A DNA stretch of 20,105 nucleotides from CAG-217 sp963605415 (GCA_963605415.1 CAVCUL010000023.1:1-20105); one strand, 5' to 3'. Counted from the stretch's first letter, positions 8,355 to 15,580 are shown. The notes: generated by a model from the sequence alone, not told the origin. Translations and numbers: made by a program.

Positions 8355-8383
8355 ATGATAATACGAAAGCCCCCGATTTGCAA
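8355..8383 (-). promoter_or_regulatory. Promoter of the xpt-led salvage operon
   Basis: On the minus strand TTGCAA (8378-8383) and TATCAT (8355-8360) are 17 bp apart, giving a start near 8348 and a leader of about 35 nt before the xpt ATG. Its -35 box lies inside one arm of an 11-bp inverted repeat whose other arm overlaps the divergent promoter's -35 box, so both could be controlled together. Confidence 0.6.
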
Positions 8384-8431
8384 GGACGATTTGTATGTTG
8401 ACACCAAATTTTAACTTTTTTTGCAAATCGG
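8373..8431. repeat. 11-bp inverted repeat spanning both divergent -35 boxes
   Basis: CCGATTTGCAA at 8373-8383 is repeated in exact inverse as TTGCAAATCGG at 8421-8431, with centres 48 bp apart. Each arm contains the TTGCAA box of one of the two divergent promoters (xpt to the left, ClC antiporter to the right). The arms could be paired operators for one regulator, or partly reflect both promoters using the same hexamer; the flanking CCGATT bases are not required by a -35 element, which favours an operator. The regulator is not identified. Confidence 0.5.
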
Positions 8432-8448
8432 CGAATTTATGCTATAAT
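8421..8448 (+). promoter_or_regulatory. Promoter of the ClC antiporter operon
   Basis: TTGCAA (8421-8426) and a consensus TATAAT (8443-8448) are 16 bp apart, and TGC before the -10 box makes it an extended -10. Transcription would start near 8455, leaving a leader of about 40 nt before the ATG at 8495. A TTGACA at 8398-8403 is too distant (39 bp) to pair with this -10 box. Confidence 0.7.
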
Positions 8449-8494
8449 TATTTAGTAAATTTCAACAAGGGAATGGGCGTTTGCCGGTACATTT

Positions 8495-10060
8495 ATGAGA
8501 AAAAAAGAAAAATCCACCTTTCGCAAAATCGAATACCACCGCACGGAGACCTTCTTTCTCATTGTGCGGGGGCTGGAAGTGGGCGTGGTCGCCGGGCTGG
8601 TGTCCGCTCTTTACCGCTTTCTCCTGAGTAAAGCGGAAAGCGCCAACCACGCGGTGCTCGGTGCCATTGCCGGCAAGCCGCTGTACATTGCGCTGTTTTT
8701 AGTAGCACTGGCAGGGATTGGATTTTTGGTCTCCCAACTGGTACGATGGCAGCCCCTGGCGTCCTCCAGCGGTATTCCCCAGATCACCGGCGAAATTCGC
8801 GGCCACATGGACGCCCCCTGGTGGCAGGTGCTGCTGGTGAAGATCGTAGGCGGCATCCTGTCCATCTTCAGCGGACTGAGCCTGGGGCGCGAGGGCCCCA
8901 GTATTCAGTTGGGCGGCATGGCGGCCAAGGGCGTGGCTAAGGTCACCAAGGCGGACAAGACTACCCAACTGCGCATGATCAGCTGCGGCGGCGGCGCCGG
9001 ACTGGCGGCAGCCTTTAACGCCCCGCTGGCAGGTATGATGTTCACCCTGGAGGAAATTCATAAGACCCTGGACGGCAATATTCTGTGCATGGGCATTGTG
9101 TCCACCATCACGGCGGACTATATCTCCAAGCTGTTCTTCGGCCAAAACACGGTGTTCCACTACACCACCGCCAACATTCCGTTAAAAAGCTACTGGATTC
9201 TGCTGCTTTTGGGGATCGTGCTGGGGCTGGCCGGTGTGGGCTACAACGCGCTGATGCTGCTGGGTCAAAAATGGATCGGCAAGATCAAAGCGCCGGTGCG
9301 TATGATGCTGATTTTCGTTTGCAGCGGCGTGCTGGGCCTGTTTGTGCCCCAACTGTTGGGCGGCGGTCACACCATGGTGACCCTGCTGCTGCAAGAGCAC
9401 CCTACCGTTAAGATCCTGATTTTACTGCTGCTGGGCAAGTTTCTCTTTTCCCTGCTGTCCTTTGCCTCCGGTGCGCCGGGTGGTATCTTCTTCCCGCTGC
9501 TGATCCTGGGCACCTACCTGGGCGCTATCTATGCCGAGGCGGCCATTGCCTGGTTTGGGCTGGCGCCGGAGCTGTGGCAGGAGCTGGTGGTAGTGTCTAT
9601 GGCCGGGTTCTTTGCCGCCATTGTGCGGGCGCCTATGACCGGCATTATCCTGGTATTTGAGATGACCGGCAATCTGGACAGTCTGCTGCCCCTGGCGGTG
9701 GTGAGCCTGACCAGCTACACCCTGGCAGATCTGCTGGGCAGCACGCCCATTTACACCGCTCTGCTGGAAAATCTGCTGCGCCCGGAAGAAAAGGCAGCTG
9801 CCCGCCGCAACCGTCCCGGCGAAAAGGTACTGAAAACCTATGTGCTCCCCCTGGGCAGCGCCCTGGACGGCAAGTGCATTAAAGACATTGACTGGGGCCG
9901 CCACTGTCTGATCGTCAGCATTGAACGGGGCGACACTGCCGTGACCCCCAAGGGCGACACCACCCTCCACGCCGGCGATACGCTGGTGGTGATGGTGAGC
10001 CAGCGGCGCTTTGCCCGGGACAACGACCGGCTGGAAGCGCTGATCGCCCCTAAATCGTAA
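8495..10060 (+). CDS. ClC-family chloride/proton antiporter with C-terminal TrkA-C domain
   Basis: The 521-residue membrane protein should exchange chloride for protons. ClC signatures are present: SSSGIP (90-95) for the chloride-site serine, GREGP (131-135) with gating Glu133, NAPLAG (175-180), LEE (185-187) where Glu187 aligns with the internal proton glutamate of E. coli ClcA, and IYTALLEN matching the conserved chloride-site tyrosine. These residues indicate an antiporter rather than a passive channel, and a chloride rather than fluoride type. After the last helix, about 80 residues (VLKTYVLPLGSALDGKCIKD to the end) form a TrkA-C/RCK-C-like regulatory domain, a known fusion in this family. 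The start has no good ribosome site (AAGGG is over 20 nt upstream), but no better in-frame start exists. The PHP gene follows after 64 nt. Confidence 0.92.
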   Translation: MRKKEKSTFRKIEYHRTETFFLIVRGLEVGVVAGLVSALYRFLLSKAESANHAVLGAIAGKPLYIALFLVALAGIGFLVSQLVRWQPLASSSGIPQITGEIRGHMDAPWWQVLLVKIVGGILSIFSGLSLGREGPSIQLGGMAAKGVAKVTKADKTTQLRMISCGGGAGLAAAFNAPLAGMMFTLEEIHKTLDGNILCMGIVSTITADYISKLFFGQNTVFHYTTANIPLKSYWILLLLGIVLGLAGVGYNALMLLGQKWIGKIKAPVRMMLIFVCSGVLGLFVPQLLGGGHTMVTLLLQEHPTVKILILLLLGKFLFSLLSFASGAPGGIFFPLLILGTYLGAIYAEAAIAWFGLAPELWQELVVVSMAGFFAAIVRAPMTGIILVFEMTGNLDSLLPLAVVSLTSYTLADLLGSTPIYTALLENLLRPEEKAAARRNRPGEKVLKTYVLPLGSALDGKCIKDIDWGRHCLIVSIERGDTAVTPKGDTTLHAGDTLVVMVSQRRFARDNDRLEALIAPKS

Positions 10061-10124
10061 CCCCATCGGCCGGCGCCGATACAGATACATTCAAATCCAC
10101 AAACGCATACAGGAGTGAACACTT

Positions 10125-11108
10125 ATGGAAAACCGCATTTGGCTCAAAGGCGACACCCACCTGCACACCTGCAACAGCGACGGCAAGCTGACCCCCGGTC
10201 AGCTGGTAGAAGCGTGCCAACAGGCCGGGCTGGATTACGCCATCATCACCGACCACAACTACAATACTGTAAAAGCCAGCTATACGGACAAAAATCTGCT
10301 GGTAATGCAAGGCCAGGAGATCACCGACGATCTGGGCCACATCAATGTTTGGGGCAAAAAGGTGCCTCAGGACCCACCGTATATCTTAAAAACTATGGAG
10401 GATTATGACGCGGTGCTGGCGCCTTGCCGGGAGGTAGGTGCTACTATCTCCGTCAACCACCCGTTTTGTTCCATGTGCGGGTTCCACATGGATCTGGAGC
10501 ACTTCCACTTTGACTGCGTGGAGGTGTGGAACACCATTCAGCACTCGGATAACATTAAAAATATGAACTGGTGGCACAACCAGCTGCTGCAGGGCAACCA
10601 CATTGCCGCAGTGGGCGGCTCCGACTTTCATAAGGACATCGGCCCGCTGAAGCTGCTGGCTAATCCCACCACCATTGTGCACACCACCGCCAAAACGGAG
10701 GAGGCCATTTTGCAGGCGCTGCGAGAGGGCCGCTCCGTGGTGACCAATAAGCCGGACACCAGTATGATCTACCTGACTGTGGGGGACGCCAATGTGGGCG
10801 ACACGGTGCCCTACGCGCCCGGTCTGACCGGCAAGGTGGCGGTGACTAAGGTTAAAAAAGGCCACACCATCAAGGTGTTTAACAACAACGATGTGATCCT
10901 GGAACACACCGCCGGTCAAAACAGCGACCGGTTGGAGCTGGACTTTGAGATCCGGCAGTCGGGCTTTATCCGGGCAGAGATCGACTATACCTTCCGCCCG
11001 GCTATGCGGGCGCTGTACCACACGGTGGAGGAAAAATATCTCCACGCGGATGTGGCCAATCTGCCGCCGTTTTTCTGGGCATTTACCAACCCCATCTGGA
11101 TCCGCTGA
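10125..11108 (+). CDS. PHP-domain metallohydrolase, CehA/McbA type
   Basis: This 327-residue predicted cytoplasmic enzyme has the full set of PHP metal ligands: GDTHLHTCNSDG (9-20, with Asp10, His12, His14), ITDHN (41-45), Glu65 in GQEIT, NHPF (111-114) and GGSDFH (164-169, Asp167 and His169). The PHP superfamily hydrolyses phosphoesters, and the EVWN and GGSDFH arrangement resembles the CehA/McbA subgroup; the real substrate is unknown. After the catalytic domain a beta-rich tail (about 200-310) ends in TNPIWIR, typical of the subgroup. The ATG is 9 nt from AGGAG. It begins directly on the PHP motif and lacks the N-terminal domain that the window's other PHP protein has as a separate gene. 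Its stop overlaps the peptidase gene start (TGATG). Confidence 0.85.
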   Translation: MENRIWLKGDTHLHTCNSDGKLTPGQLVEACQQAGLDYAIITDHNYNTVKASYTDKNLLVMQGQEITDDLGHINVWGKKVPQDPPYILKTMEDYDAVLAPCREVGATISVNHPFCSMCGFHMDLEHFHFDCVEVWNTIQHSDNIKNMNWWHNQLLQGNHIAAVGGSDFHKDIGPLKLLANPTTIVHTTAKTEEAILQALREGRSVVTNKPDTSMIYLTVGDANVGDTVPYAPGLTGKVAVTKVKKGHTIKVFNNNDVILEHTAGQNSDRLELDFEIRQSGFIRAEIDYTFRPAMRALYHTVEEKYLHADVANLPPFFWAFTNPIWIR

Positions 11109-11623
11109 TGGAGGGGGTGCGCATTACCCGCTCTCGGCGCAAAAGCATAGAGCTGTCCATTGACGATGATCTGCAAATTGCCGTAAAGGCACCCCTATGG
11201 ATCACAGACCGGGCCATCTATCACTTTATTGCCCAAAAGGCGGACTGGATCAGCCGACAAAAAGCCGCCAAGGCCGCCTACTTACAGGACCACCCACCCT
11301 TAACGGAGACAGAGATCGAAGCCCTGCGCCGTCGAGCCAAGGCGGAACTGCCGCCCCGAGTGACCTATTACAGCCAAATTCTGGGGGTGACCCCCACCGG
11401 GATCAAGATCACAAGCGCCAAAAAGCGCTTTGGCTCCTGCAACGGGAAGAACAGCATTTGCTTTTCCCTCTACCTGATGCAGTACCCCCAGGCAGCCATT
11501 GACTATGTGGTGGTGCACGAGCTGTGCCACATTCGCCACCACGATCACTCCCCTGCCTTTTACCGGCTGGTGGAAAGTGTGCTGCCGGACTACAAAGCGC
11601 GGGAGCGCCTGCTGCGCCGCTAA
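11108..11623 (+). CDS. YgjP-like zinc metallopeptidase (DUF45 / SprT-like)
   Basis: This 171-residue protein has the YgjP/DUF45 layout: an N-terminal beta region starting RITRSRRKSIELSI, then KRFGSCNGKNSICFSLYLMQYP (107-128), and the zinc site VVHELCHIRHHDHSPAFY (135-152). HELCH (137-141) gives two His ligands plus the catalytic Glu, and His147 in DHS is the likely third ligand. It is predicted to be a small cytoplasmic metalloprotease; physiological substrates of the family are not settled. The ATG overlaps the stop of the PHP gene by one base, so the two are probably co-translated. A strong terminator follows 10 nt after its stop. Confidence 0.9.
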   Translation: MEGVRITRSRRKSIELSIDDDLQIAVKAPLWITDRAIYHFIAQKADWISRQKAAKAAYLQDHPPLTETEIEALRRRAKAELPPRVTYYSQILGVTPTGIKITSAKKRFGSCNGKNSICFSLYLMQYPQAAIDYVVVHELCHIRHHDHSPAFYRLVESVLPDYKARERLLRR

Positions 11624-11633
11624 AAATAGAGAA

Positions 11634-11666
11634 GCACCGTAACGAAAGCCGTTACGGTGCCTTTTT
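11634..11666. terminator. Rho-independent terminator between convergent operons
   Basis: GCACCGTAACG (11634-11644) pairs perfectly with CGTTACGGTGC (11650-11660) across a 5-nt loop, and CTTTTT follows on the plus strand. It ends the ClC-PHP-peptidase operon. On the minus strand the hairpin is followed by a less continuous T-rich stretch (TTCTCTATTTTT), so it may also stop the convergent PHP operon, whose last stop codon is only 7 nt away. Confidence 0.92.
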
Positions 11667-11672
11667 CACTTA

Positions 11673-12617
11673 TTATATTGTATAAATGGGAGAAGTAATG
11701 GCCAGGGGCTGTTTTTCTCCCTCAACGGTACCCCACAGTTCACAGATATACCAATGCCCGGACTCCAAGGTCAAACGGGCGTGGCGCTCAGTAACCGCTG
11801 TCTCCAGCACGCACCTGTTGCCGTTGGTAATAATGCGAATGGTGTCATAGCTCACCGGCTCATCCCCCTCATCCTTACGCCGGGCGTGCAGATCCGTAAA
11901 GAAGCTGAAGATCACCCGCCCCCGCTTGAGGGTGTCGCCAATGCCGTAGGTGTCGCCCCAGCGGTGCACCCGGAAGAAGAACTTGGCACCGTAGCTGACC
12001 ACCGTGCGCCCGGCGCGAATGGCATTCAATGCACAGGCCCCTGTCGGAGCCTCCATATTCAAATAGGTAACTCCGAAGTGCCGATCCGACTGGCGATGCC
12101 AGTCCCGACCGTATGTAATGGGCAGGTGATAACCCTTGTCCAGCAGGGACTTCCACAGTTCTGTTGCCGGAGTGTTCTCACTATTATCCGGACCAAAGGC
12201 ATCGTGCCACACTTCCAGATAATCCACCCGATTCCAATCCTGCACATCAAAGGCCCAGCGCCCGCCGGTGCAAATGGGCGAGCCCATCTGGTACGGGTGC
12301 GCCACGCCGCACAGTCCGCCGGCCGCGTGTACCTGATCTATTTTTTCTTCTATATTGGTGGGTATCGCATCCCGCCAATCCACAAAGTCACGGGCGCCAA
12401 GCACCAGCATATGGCCAAAAAAGGTGGTCCACTCAATGCCCGGCACGGCGGGGGTAATGCTGTCGTCCAGCTCCCCATGGCCGGAGGTGGTATTGTGGTC
12501 AGTCAAGGCAATCAGCGCCAGATGATCATCATACGCTCGGCGCAGCAGCTCCGCCACGGAAAAGCCGCCGTCAGAATGGACACTGTGACAGTGGAGTTCG
12601 CAAGGCAAATAGCTCAT
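11673..12617 (-). CDS. PHP-domain metallohydrolase, catalytic half of a split CehA/McbA-type protein
   Basis: The 314-residue protein carries PHP metal ligands in order: ELHCHSVHSDG (7-17, His9, His11, Asp16), LTDHN (38-42), Glu62, His69 in FFGHM, AHPYQ (106-110, His107) and GRDWHR (170-175, Asp172 and His174). A beta-rich tail ending SPIYTI follows. Substrate is unknown; phosphoesters are the family norm. The open frame continues upstream to 12695, but that part is Cys/Gly-rich without family likeness. The ATG at 12617 is 7 nt from GGGAGG and overlaps the upstream stop as ATGA. The N-terminal domain that family members usually carry ahead of the PHP motif is encoded by that upstream gene, so the two products probably work as a pair. 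Confidence 0.87.
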   Translation of the reverse strand: MSYLPCELHCHSVHSDGGFSVAELLRRAYDDHLALIALTDHNTTSGHGELDDSITPAVPGIEWTTFFGHMLVLGARDFVDWRDAIPTNIEEKIDQVHAAGGLCGVAHPYQMGSPICTGGRWAFDVQDWNRVDYLEVWHDAFGPDNSENTPATELWKSLLDKGYHLPITYGRDWHRQSDRHFGVTYLNMEAPTGACALNAIRAGRTVVSYGAKFFFRVHRWGDTYGIGDTLKRGRVIFSFFTDLHARRKDEGDEPVSYDTIRIITNGNRCVLETAVTERHARLTLESGHWYICELWGTVEGEKQPLAITSPIYTI

Positions 12618-13057
12618 TCTGTTCCCTCCCCGATTACACGCACACGGCAGGTCACCGGGCACAGCACACAATGGGCACTGAGCACCGCCTGCCACTGCCC
12701 CGGGCGCAATTCACCGGGCAAAAAGCCGGGTGACGCGCTCTCCGCCGTCAGCCGATGGCACTGCTCTGTGGCCCGCCGATGGGCAGCGCCCCGATAGCCG
12801 GACGGATCGTCCAGGGACAGGGTCACCAAATTATATACCGGCAAATAAGCATACGGATCCGGCTGAGTCATCTCACGGGCATACCGCGCCAACGCAGCCT
12901 TCACTGCCTCTACCGCCACCGGCTCCGGCGGGGTGGGCGGGTCGTAGCTGAATTCCACCTGCAAGGCCGTCAGCCCGGGCGGAACGGTAAAGGACAAAGC
13001 CGTGTTGGTCTTGTCCGCCTGCGGGTCCAGCACCCGCGTCTCATCAAAAAGCACCAT
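12614..13057 (-). CDS. Stand-alone N-terminal beta domain of a CehA/McbA-type PHP protein
   Basis: This 147-residue protein has no catalytic motif of its own. It begins MVLFDETRVL, has a short beta stretch (TNTALSFTVPPGLTALQVEFSYDP) and then a block resembling the domain that precedes the PHP domain in long CehA/McbA-type proteins: VYNLVTLSLDDPSGYRGAAHRR followed by ASPGFLPGELRPGQWQAVL. I recognise this from memory of the family, not from a search. The frame opens at 13120, but that extension runs through the promoter; the ATG at 13057 is 8 nt from a GAGGGG site and fits. It ends in an ATGA overlap with the catalytic gene, pointing to translational coupling and a two-subunit protein. Confidence 0.7.
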   Translation of the reverse strand: MVLFDETRVLDPQADKTNTALSFTVPPGLTALQVEFSYDPPTPPEPVAVEAVKAALARYAREMTQPDPYAYLPVYNLVTLSLDDPSGYRGAAHRRATEQCHRLTAESASPGFLPGELRPGQWQAVLSAHCVLCPVTCRVRVIGEGTE

Positions 13058-13081
13058 GGAAAGCGCCCCCTCTTCTCCTTG

Positions 13082-13110
13082 ATTATAACCGATACCGCAG
13101 AAATTTGCAA
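13082..13110 (-). promoter_or_regulatory. Promoter of the split PHP operon (shares -35 box)
   Basis: On the minus strand TTGCAA (13105-13110) and a consensus TATAAT (read from 13087 down to 13082) are 17 bp apart, placing the start near 13075, about 18 nt before the ATG at 13057. The same TTGCAA hexamer, being its own reverse complement, is also the -35 box of the promoter facing the other way. Confidence 0.7.
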
Positions 13111-13133
13111 TTCCTGTCAAAAGATGTTAGAAT
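13105..13133 (+). promoter_or_regulatory. Promoter of the PI-PLC-like gene (shares -35 box)
   Basis: TTGCAA (13105-13110) is followed after 17 bp by TAGAAT (13128-13133), preceded by TGT so that it is an extended -10. The predicted start near 13140 leaves a leader of only about 10 nt before the ATG at 13150, and the AAAGGCGGTG ribosome-site candidate at 13136-13143 would be partly outside the transcript. Either the start is slightly further upstream or translation is nearly leaderless. Confidence 0.55.
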
Positions 13134-13149
13134 AAAGGCGGTGATAACA

Positions 13150-14031
13150 ATGGGAATTGATCTAAAAAATTGGATGCGGGACCTGCCGGACAGCAGCGAC
13201 CTGCTGGCGCTGAACCTGTGCGGCACACACGACTGCGTGACCCAGCACATTCGACTGCCCCACTTCTTTTGCTGCCAAGATCGAACCATCTACGAGCAAC
13301 TGCTCCTGGGCGTGCGGGCGCTGGACATTCGCGTGCGGGCAGACGGCAAATGTCTGACTATGGTGCACGGCATTTTCCCCGCCTACAACCACTCCTGCCG
13401 CCGGGCCAACCTGATGGACATGGGCGATGTGTTGTCCCAGTGCTACCGCTTTTTGGACGAATACCCGGGCGAGGCAGTGGTATTCCAGTTCAAGAACGAC
13501 AACGGCAAAGAGAACGAGCAGTGCTTTGACAACCTGTTTCACACCTATATTAAAGGCAAAGAACCTTACTGGTACTTGGAGGACCGGGTACCTACCCTGG
13601 GCGCTGCCCGGGGCAAGCTGGTACTGATCCGCCGGTGCAAAATGGAGTCCAAGCCGGACTTTACCCGCCACAACACAGGCATTGACTTTTCCACCTGGGT
13701 GGAGCAGCCGGAGACGGTGCCCACGGCGCTGCCCCTGTGTACCGGCACCGCGGACTTTATCATTCAGGACCGGTACAAATACAAGCCAAAGCCCCGCTGG
13801 GCCCAGGTAATCTGGCCGTTTTTAGAACAGCAAGTTCCCTTTAACGGGCAGTATGTGATCAACTACCTGTCCACGGCCGGTGGACTGAAAGGACCCCGGC
13901 GCAACGCCAAATACATCAACGCCAAGTTTATGGACTATCCGCTGAAAAAGGGCGTGTACTACGGCACCACCTATGTGGACTTCCCCTCCCGGGAGCAGGT
14001 ACTGAAAATCGTAGCGACCAATTTTGAATAA
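13150..14031 (+). CDS. PI-PLC X-domain protein (phosphatidylinositol-specific phospholipase C-like)
   Basis: This 293-residue protein resembles bacterial PI-PLCs, which cleave phosphatidylinositol or its glycans by acid-base catalysis with two histidines. Visible landmarks are LCGTHDCVT (23-31, His27; Cys in place of the usual Ser), RALDIRV (56-62), LTMVHG (69-74, His73) and VVFQFKNDNGK (110-120). The later stretch GKLVLIRR is also typical. No signal peptide or lipobox is present, whereas characterised bacterial PI-PLCs are mostly secreted, so location and substrate are uncertain. The ATG at 13150 is preferred; a GTG at 13141 is in frame. It is transcribed away from the split PHP pair and converges on the radical SAM gene across a terminator. 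Confidence 0.85.
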   Translation: MGIDLKNWMRDLPDSSDLLALNLCGTHDCVTQHIRLPHFFCCQDRTIYEQLLLGVRALDIRVRADGKCLTMVHGIFPAYNHSCRRANLMDMGDVLSQCYRFLDEYPGEAVVFQFKNDNGKENEQCFDNLFHTYIKGKEPYWYLEDRVPTLGAARGKLVLIRRCKMESKPDFTRHNTGIDFSTWVEQPETVPTALPLCTGTADFIIQDRYKYKPKPRWAQVIWPFLEQQVPFNGQYVINYLSTAGGLKGPRRNAKYINAKFMDYPLKKGVYYGTTYVDFPSREQVLKIVATNFE

Positions 14032-14072
14032 GTATAAACAAAAAACACGCACCGTAAACCCGGAGAAAGACG

Positions 14073-14105
14073 AAAGCGCACGACCGATATGGCCGTGCGC
14101 TTTTT
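14073..14105. terminator. Rho-independent terminator between convergent genes
   Basis: AAAGCGCACG (14073-14082) pairs with CGTGCGCTTT (14094-14103) over a 10-bp stem, with an inner CC/GG pair around GATAT. A T5 run follows on the plus strand, ending the PI-PLC transcript. On the minus strand the stem is followed by a broken T-rich stretch, so it may also end the ddl-argS-radical SAM operon. Confidence 0.88.
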
Positions 14106-14121
14106 AAGTTTATATTCTCTT

Positions 14122-15561
14122 TTATTTCTCCGCGGGCAGGGGCAGGTTTTGCAGCTTTTGCACCTCTGCGTCCGTTTTGCCCTCCGGGGTGTCCCGATAA
14201 TACTGGGTAAAGGGCCGGAAGCGGCTTTTCTCCTCCCAAATGCGCTTGGCTGTGGGCGCCCAGGCAACAGCGTAAGCGTCGCACTTGGCACACAGTGTCT
14301 CCGCGCTTTCCGGGGACAGGAAATTGGTGGACTTGGCGCCGGTTTGGCTGACGATCCGCCGCAGGGCCGCCGGGTTCTCCAGCATAGGGCAGGGGCGCAG
14401 CATATTGTTATTAAAGGGCTGGCCTTTGTAATATTCATAGAACAGCGGCGACTTTAGGCATTCTTTAATGCTCTTTTCCCGAATATTGGAGTCGCTGTAA
14501 TGGATAAACACGCAAGGCTCCGCGTCGCCCTCGGAATTGATATGGAAGTAGTTGCGACCACCGGCAATACAGCCGCCTACAAACTCCGCGTCGTTCTGGA
14601 AATCCACGGTAAAAATAGGCTTGCCGTTCTTACCATCCCGCTTTTCTCGAATGGTACGGTACACATGCTCCCGCTGCTCCGGGGAGAGCAACAGACTCTT
14701 GTCTGCGTCGCTGCCCACCGGCATATAATGGAAGTACCATGCGTAGCGGGCACCGGCTTCAATGAGCATATCATAAAACGCATCTGAGGTGACCGCCTGG
14801 CAGTTTTGCGATGTGTAGCAGACAGACACGCCAAACAGGCAGCCGTGCTTTTTCAGCAGCGCCATGGCCGCCATGGTGTCCTGATAGGAACCCTCTCCGC
14901 GACGAGCGTCCGTGGTCTCTTCGCTGCCCTCCACGGACAGGGCCAGCGCCAAATTGCCGCAGGACTTAATGTCCTCACAAAAGGCGTCATCCACCAGGGT
15001 ACCGTTGGTAAAGGTCAAAAACAGGCAGTCCGGGTTCTCCTTAGCTACCGTTATAATATCCACCTTACGAATCAACGGCTCGCCGCCGGTGTACATAAAG
15101 AAATGGGTGCCCAGTGCCTTACATTCCCGCACAATGCGGCGCATTTCGTCTAAAGTCAGGTTGGATTTATGACCATATTCTGCCGCCCAGCAACCCTTGC
15201 AACGGCGGTTGCAGGCGCTGGTGGGGTCCATCAACACCACCCAGGGAATGTTGCAGTGCTCCTTTTCCCGATTGGCACGCAGGGTCTTGGTGCCAAAATA
15301 GCCCAGATCAATGGCAAAGGTCAGCGCAATGCTGCGAAACAGCGCCGGGTCCACCTCGTCCAGCCCACGAAACAGGAATTTGTGCCACACATTGTCCTCA
15401 TCCTCAATGATCTCAATGGGCTTGGTAAAGGTGCTGGGGGGGAACATTTTACCGGCCACCAACTTGCCCACTTTCACCAGCTTAATCAAATTACGGCGGG
15501 GATTTTTGTACACATAGCGCAGCAGACGGTCGCCCACTGCGTACAAAATGTTTCTGTTCAT
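14122..15561 (-). CDS. Radical SAM protein with SPASM-like C-terminal cysteines, function unknown
   Basis: The 479-residue protein has the radical SAM 4Fe-4S motif CNRRCKGC (117-124) within MDPTSACNRRCKGCWAAEYG, the SAM-binding GGEP (159-162) and a TIM-barrel-like middle. Five later cysteines, Cys331 (GGCIAGGRNYFHIN), Cys350 (AEPCVFIHY), Cys391 (LRPCP), Cys424 and Cys427 (LCAKC), look like SPASM-type auxiliary cluster ligands. About 100 residues precede the barrel. I recognise the family as common in Clostridia but know no established reaction for it. No precursor peptide gene is visible nearby, so peptide maturation is not supported. It is the last gene of the ddl operon, 19 nt after argS. 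The ATG has a GAGG site 6 nt upstream. Confidence 0.85.
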   Translation of the reverse strand: MNRNILYAVGDRLLRYVYKNPRRNLIKLVKVGKLVAGKMFPPSTFTKPIEIIEDEDNVWHKFLFRGLDEVDPALFRSIALTFAIDLGYFGTKTLRANREKEHCNIPWVVLMDPTSACNRRCKGCWAAEYGHKSNLTLDEMRRIVRECKALGTHFFMYTGGEPLIRKVDIITVAKENPDCLFLTFTNGTLVDDAFCEDIKSCGNLALALSVEGSEETTDARRGEGSYQDTMAAMALLKKHGCLFGVSVCYTSQNCQAVTSDAFYDMLIEAGARYAWYFHYMPVGSDADKSLLLSPEQREHVYRTIREKRDGKNGKPIFTVDFQNDAEFVGGCIAGGRNYFHINSEGDAEPCVFIHYSDSNIREKSIKECLKSPLFYEYYKGQPFNNNMLRPCPMLENPAALRRIVSQTGAKSTNFLSPESAETLCAKCDAYAVAWAPTAKRIWEEKSRFRPFTQYYRDTPEGKTDAEVQKLQNLPLPAEK

Positions 15562-15580
15562 CGTTCACCTCAAGTGCCGC

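Noticed and set aside
8315..8398. Purine riboswitch before xpt
   Set aside because: The predicted leader is about 35 nt, and I see no three-way-junction core or conserved loop sequences.
8449..8494. Fluoride riboswitch or fluoride-type ClC
   Set aside because: The leader is only about 40 nt and the protein has the canonical GREGP and SGIP motifs of chloride/proton antiporters.
10065..10080. ATCGGC/GCCGAT inverted repeat between the ClC and PHP genes as a terminator
   Set aside because: The stem is only 6 bp and no T-run follows; the genes are more likely co-transcribed.
12610..12630. Programmed frameshift joining the two split PHP genes
   Set aside because: No canonical slippery heptamer is visible at the overlap, and the downstream gene has its own GGGAGG site and ATG, so reinitiation explains it.
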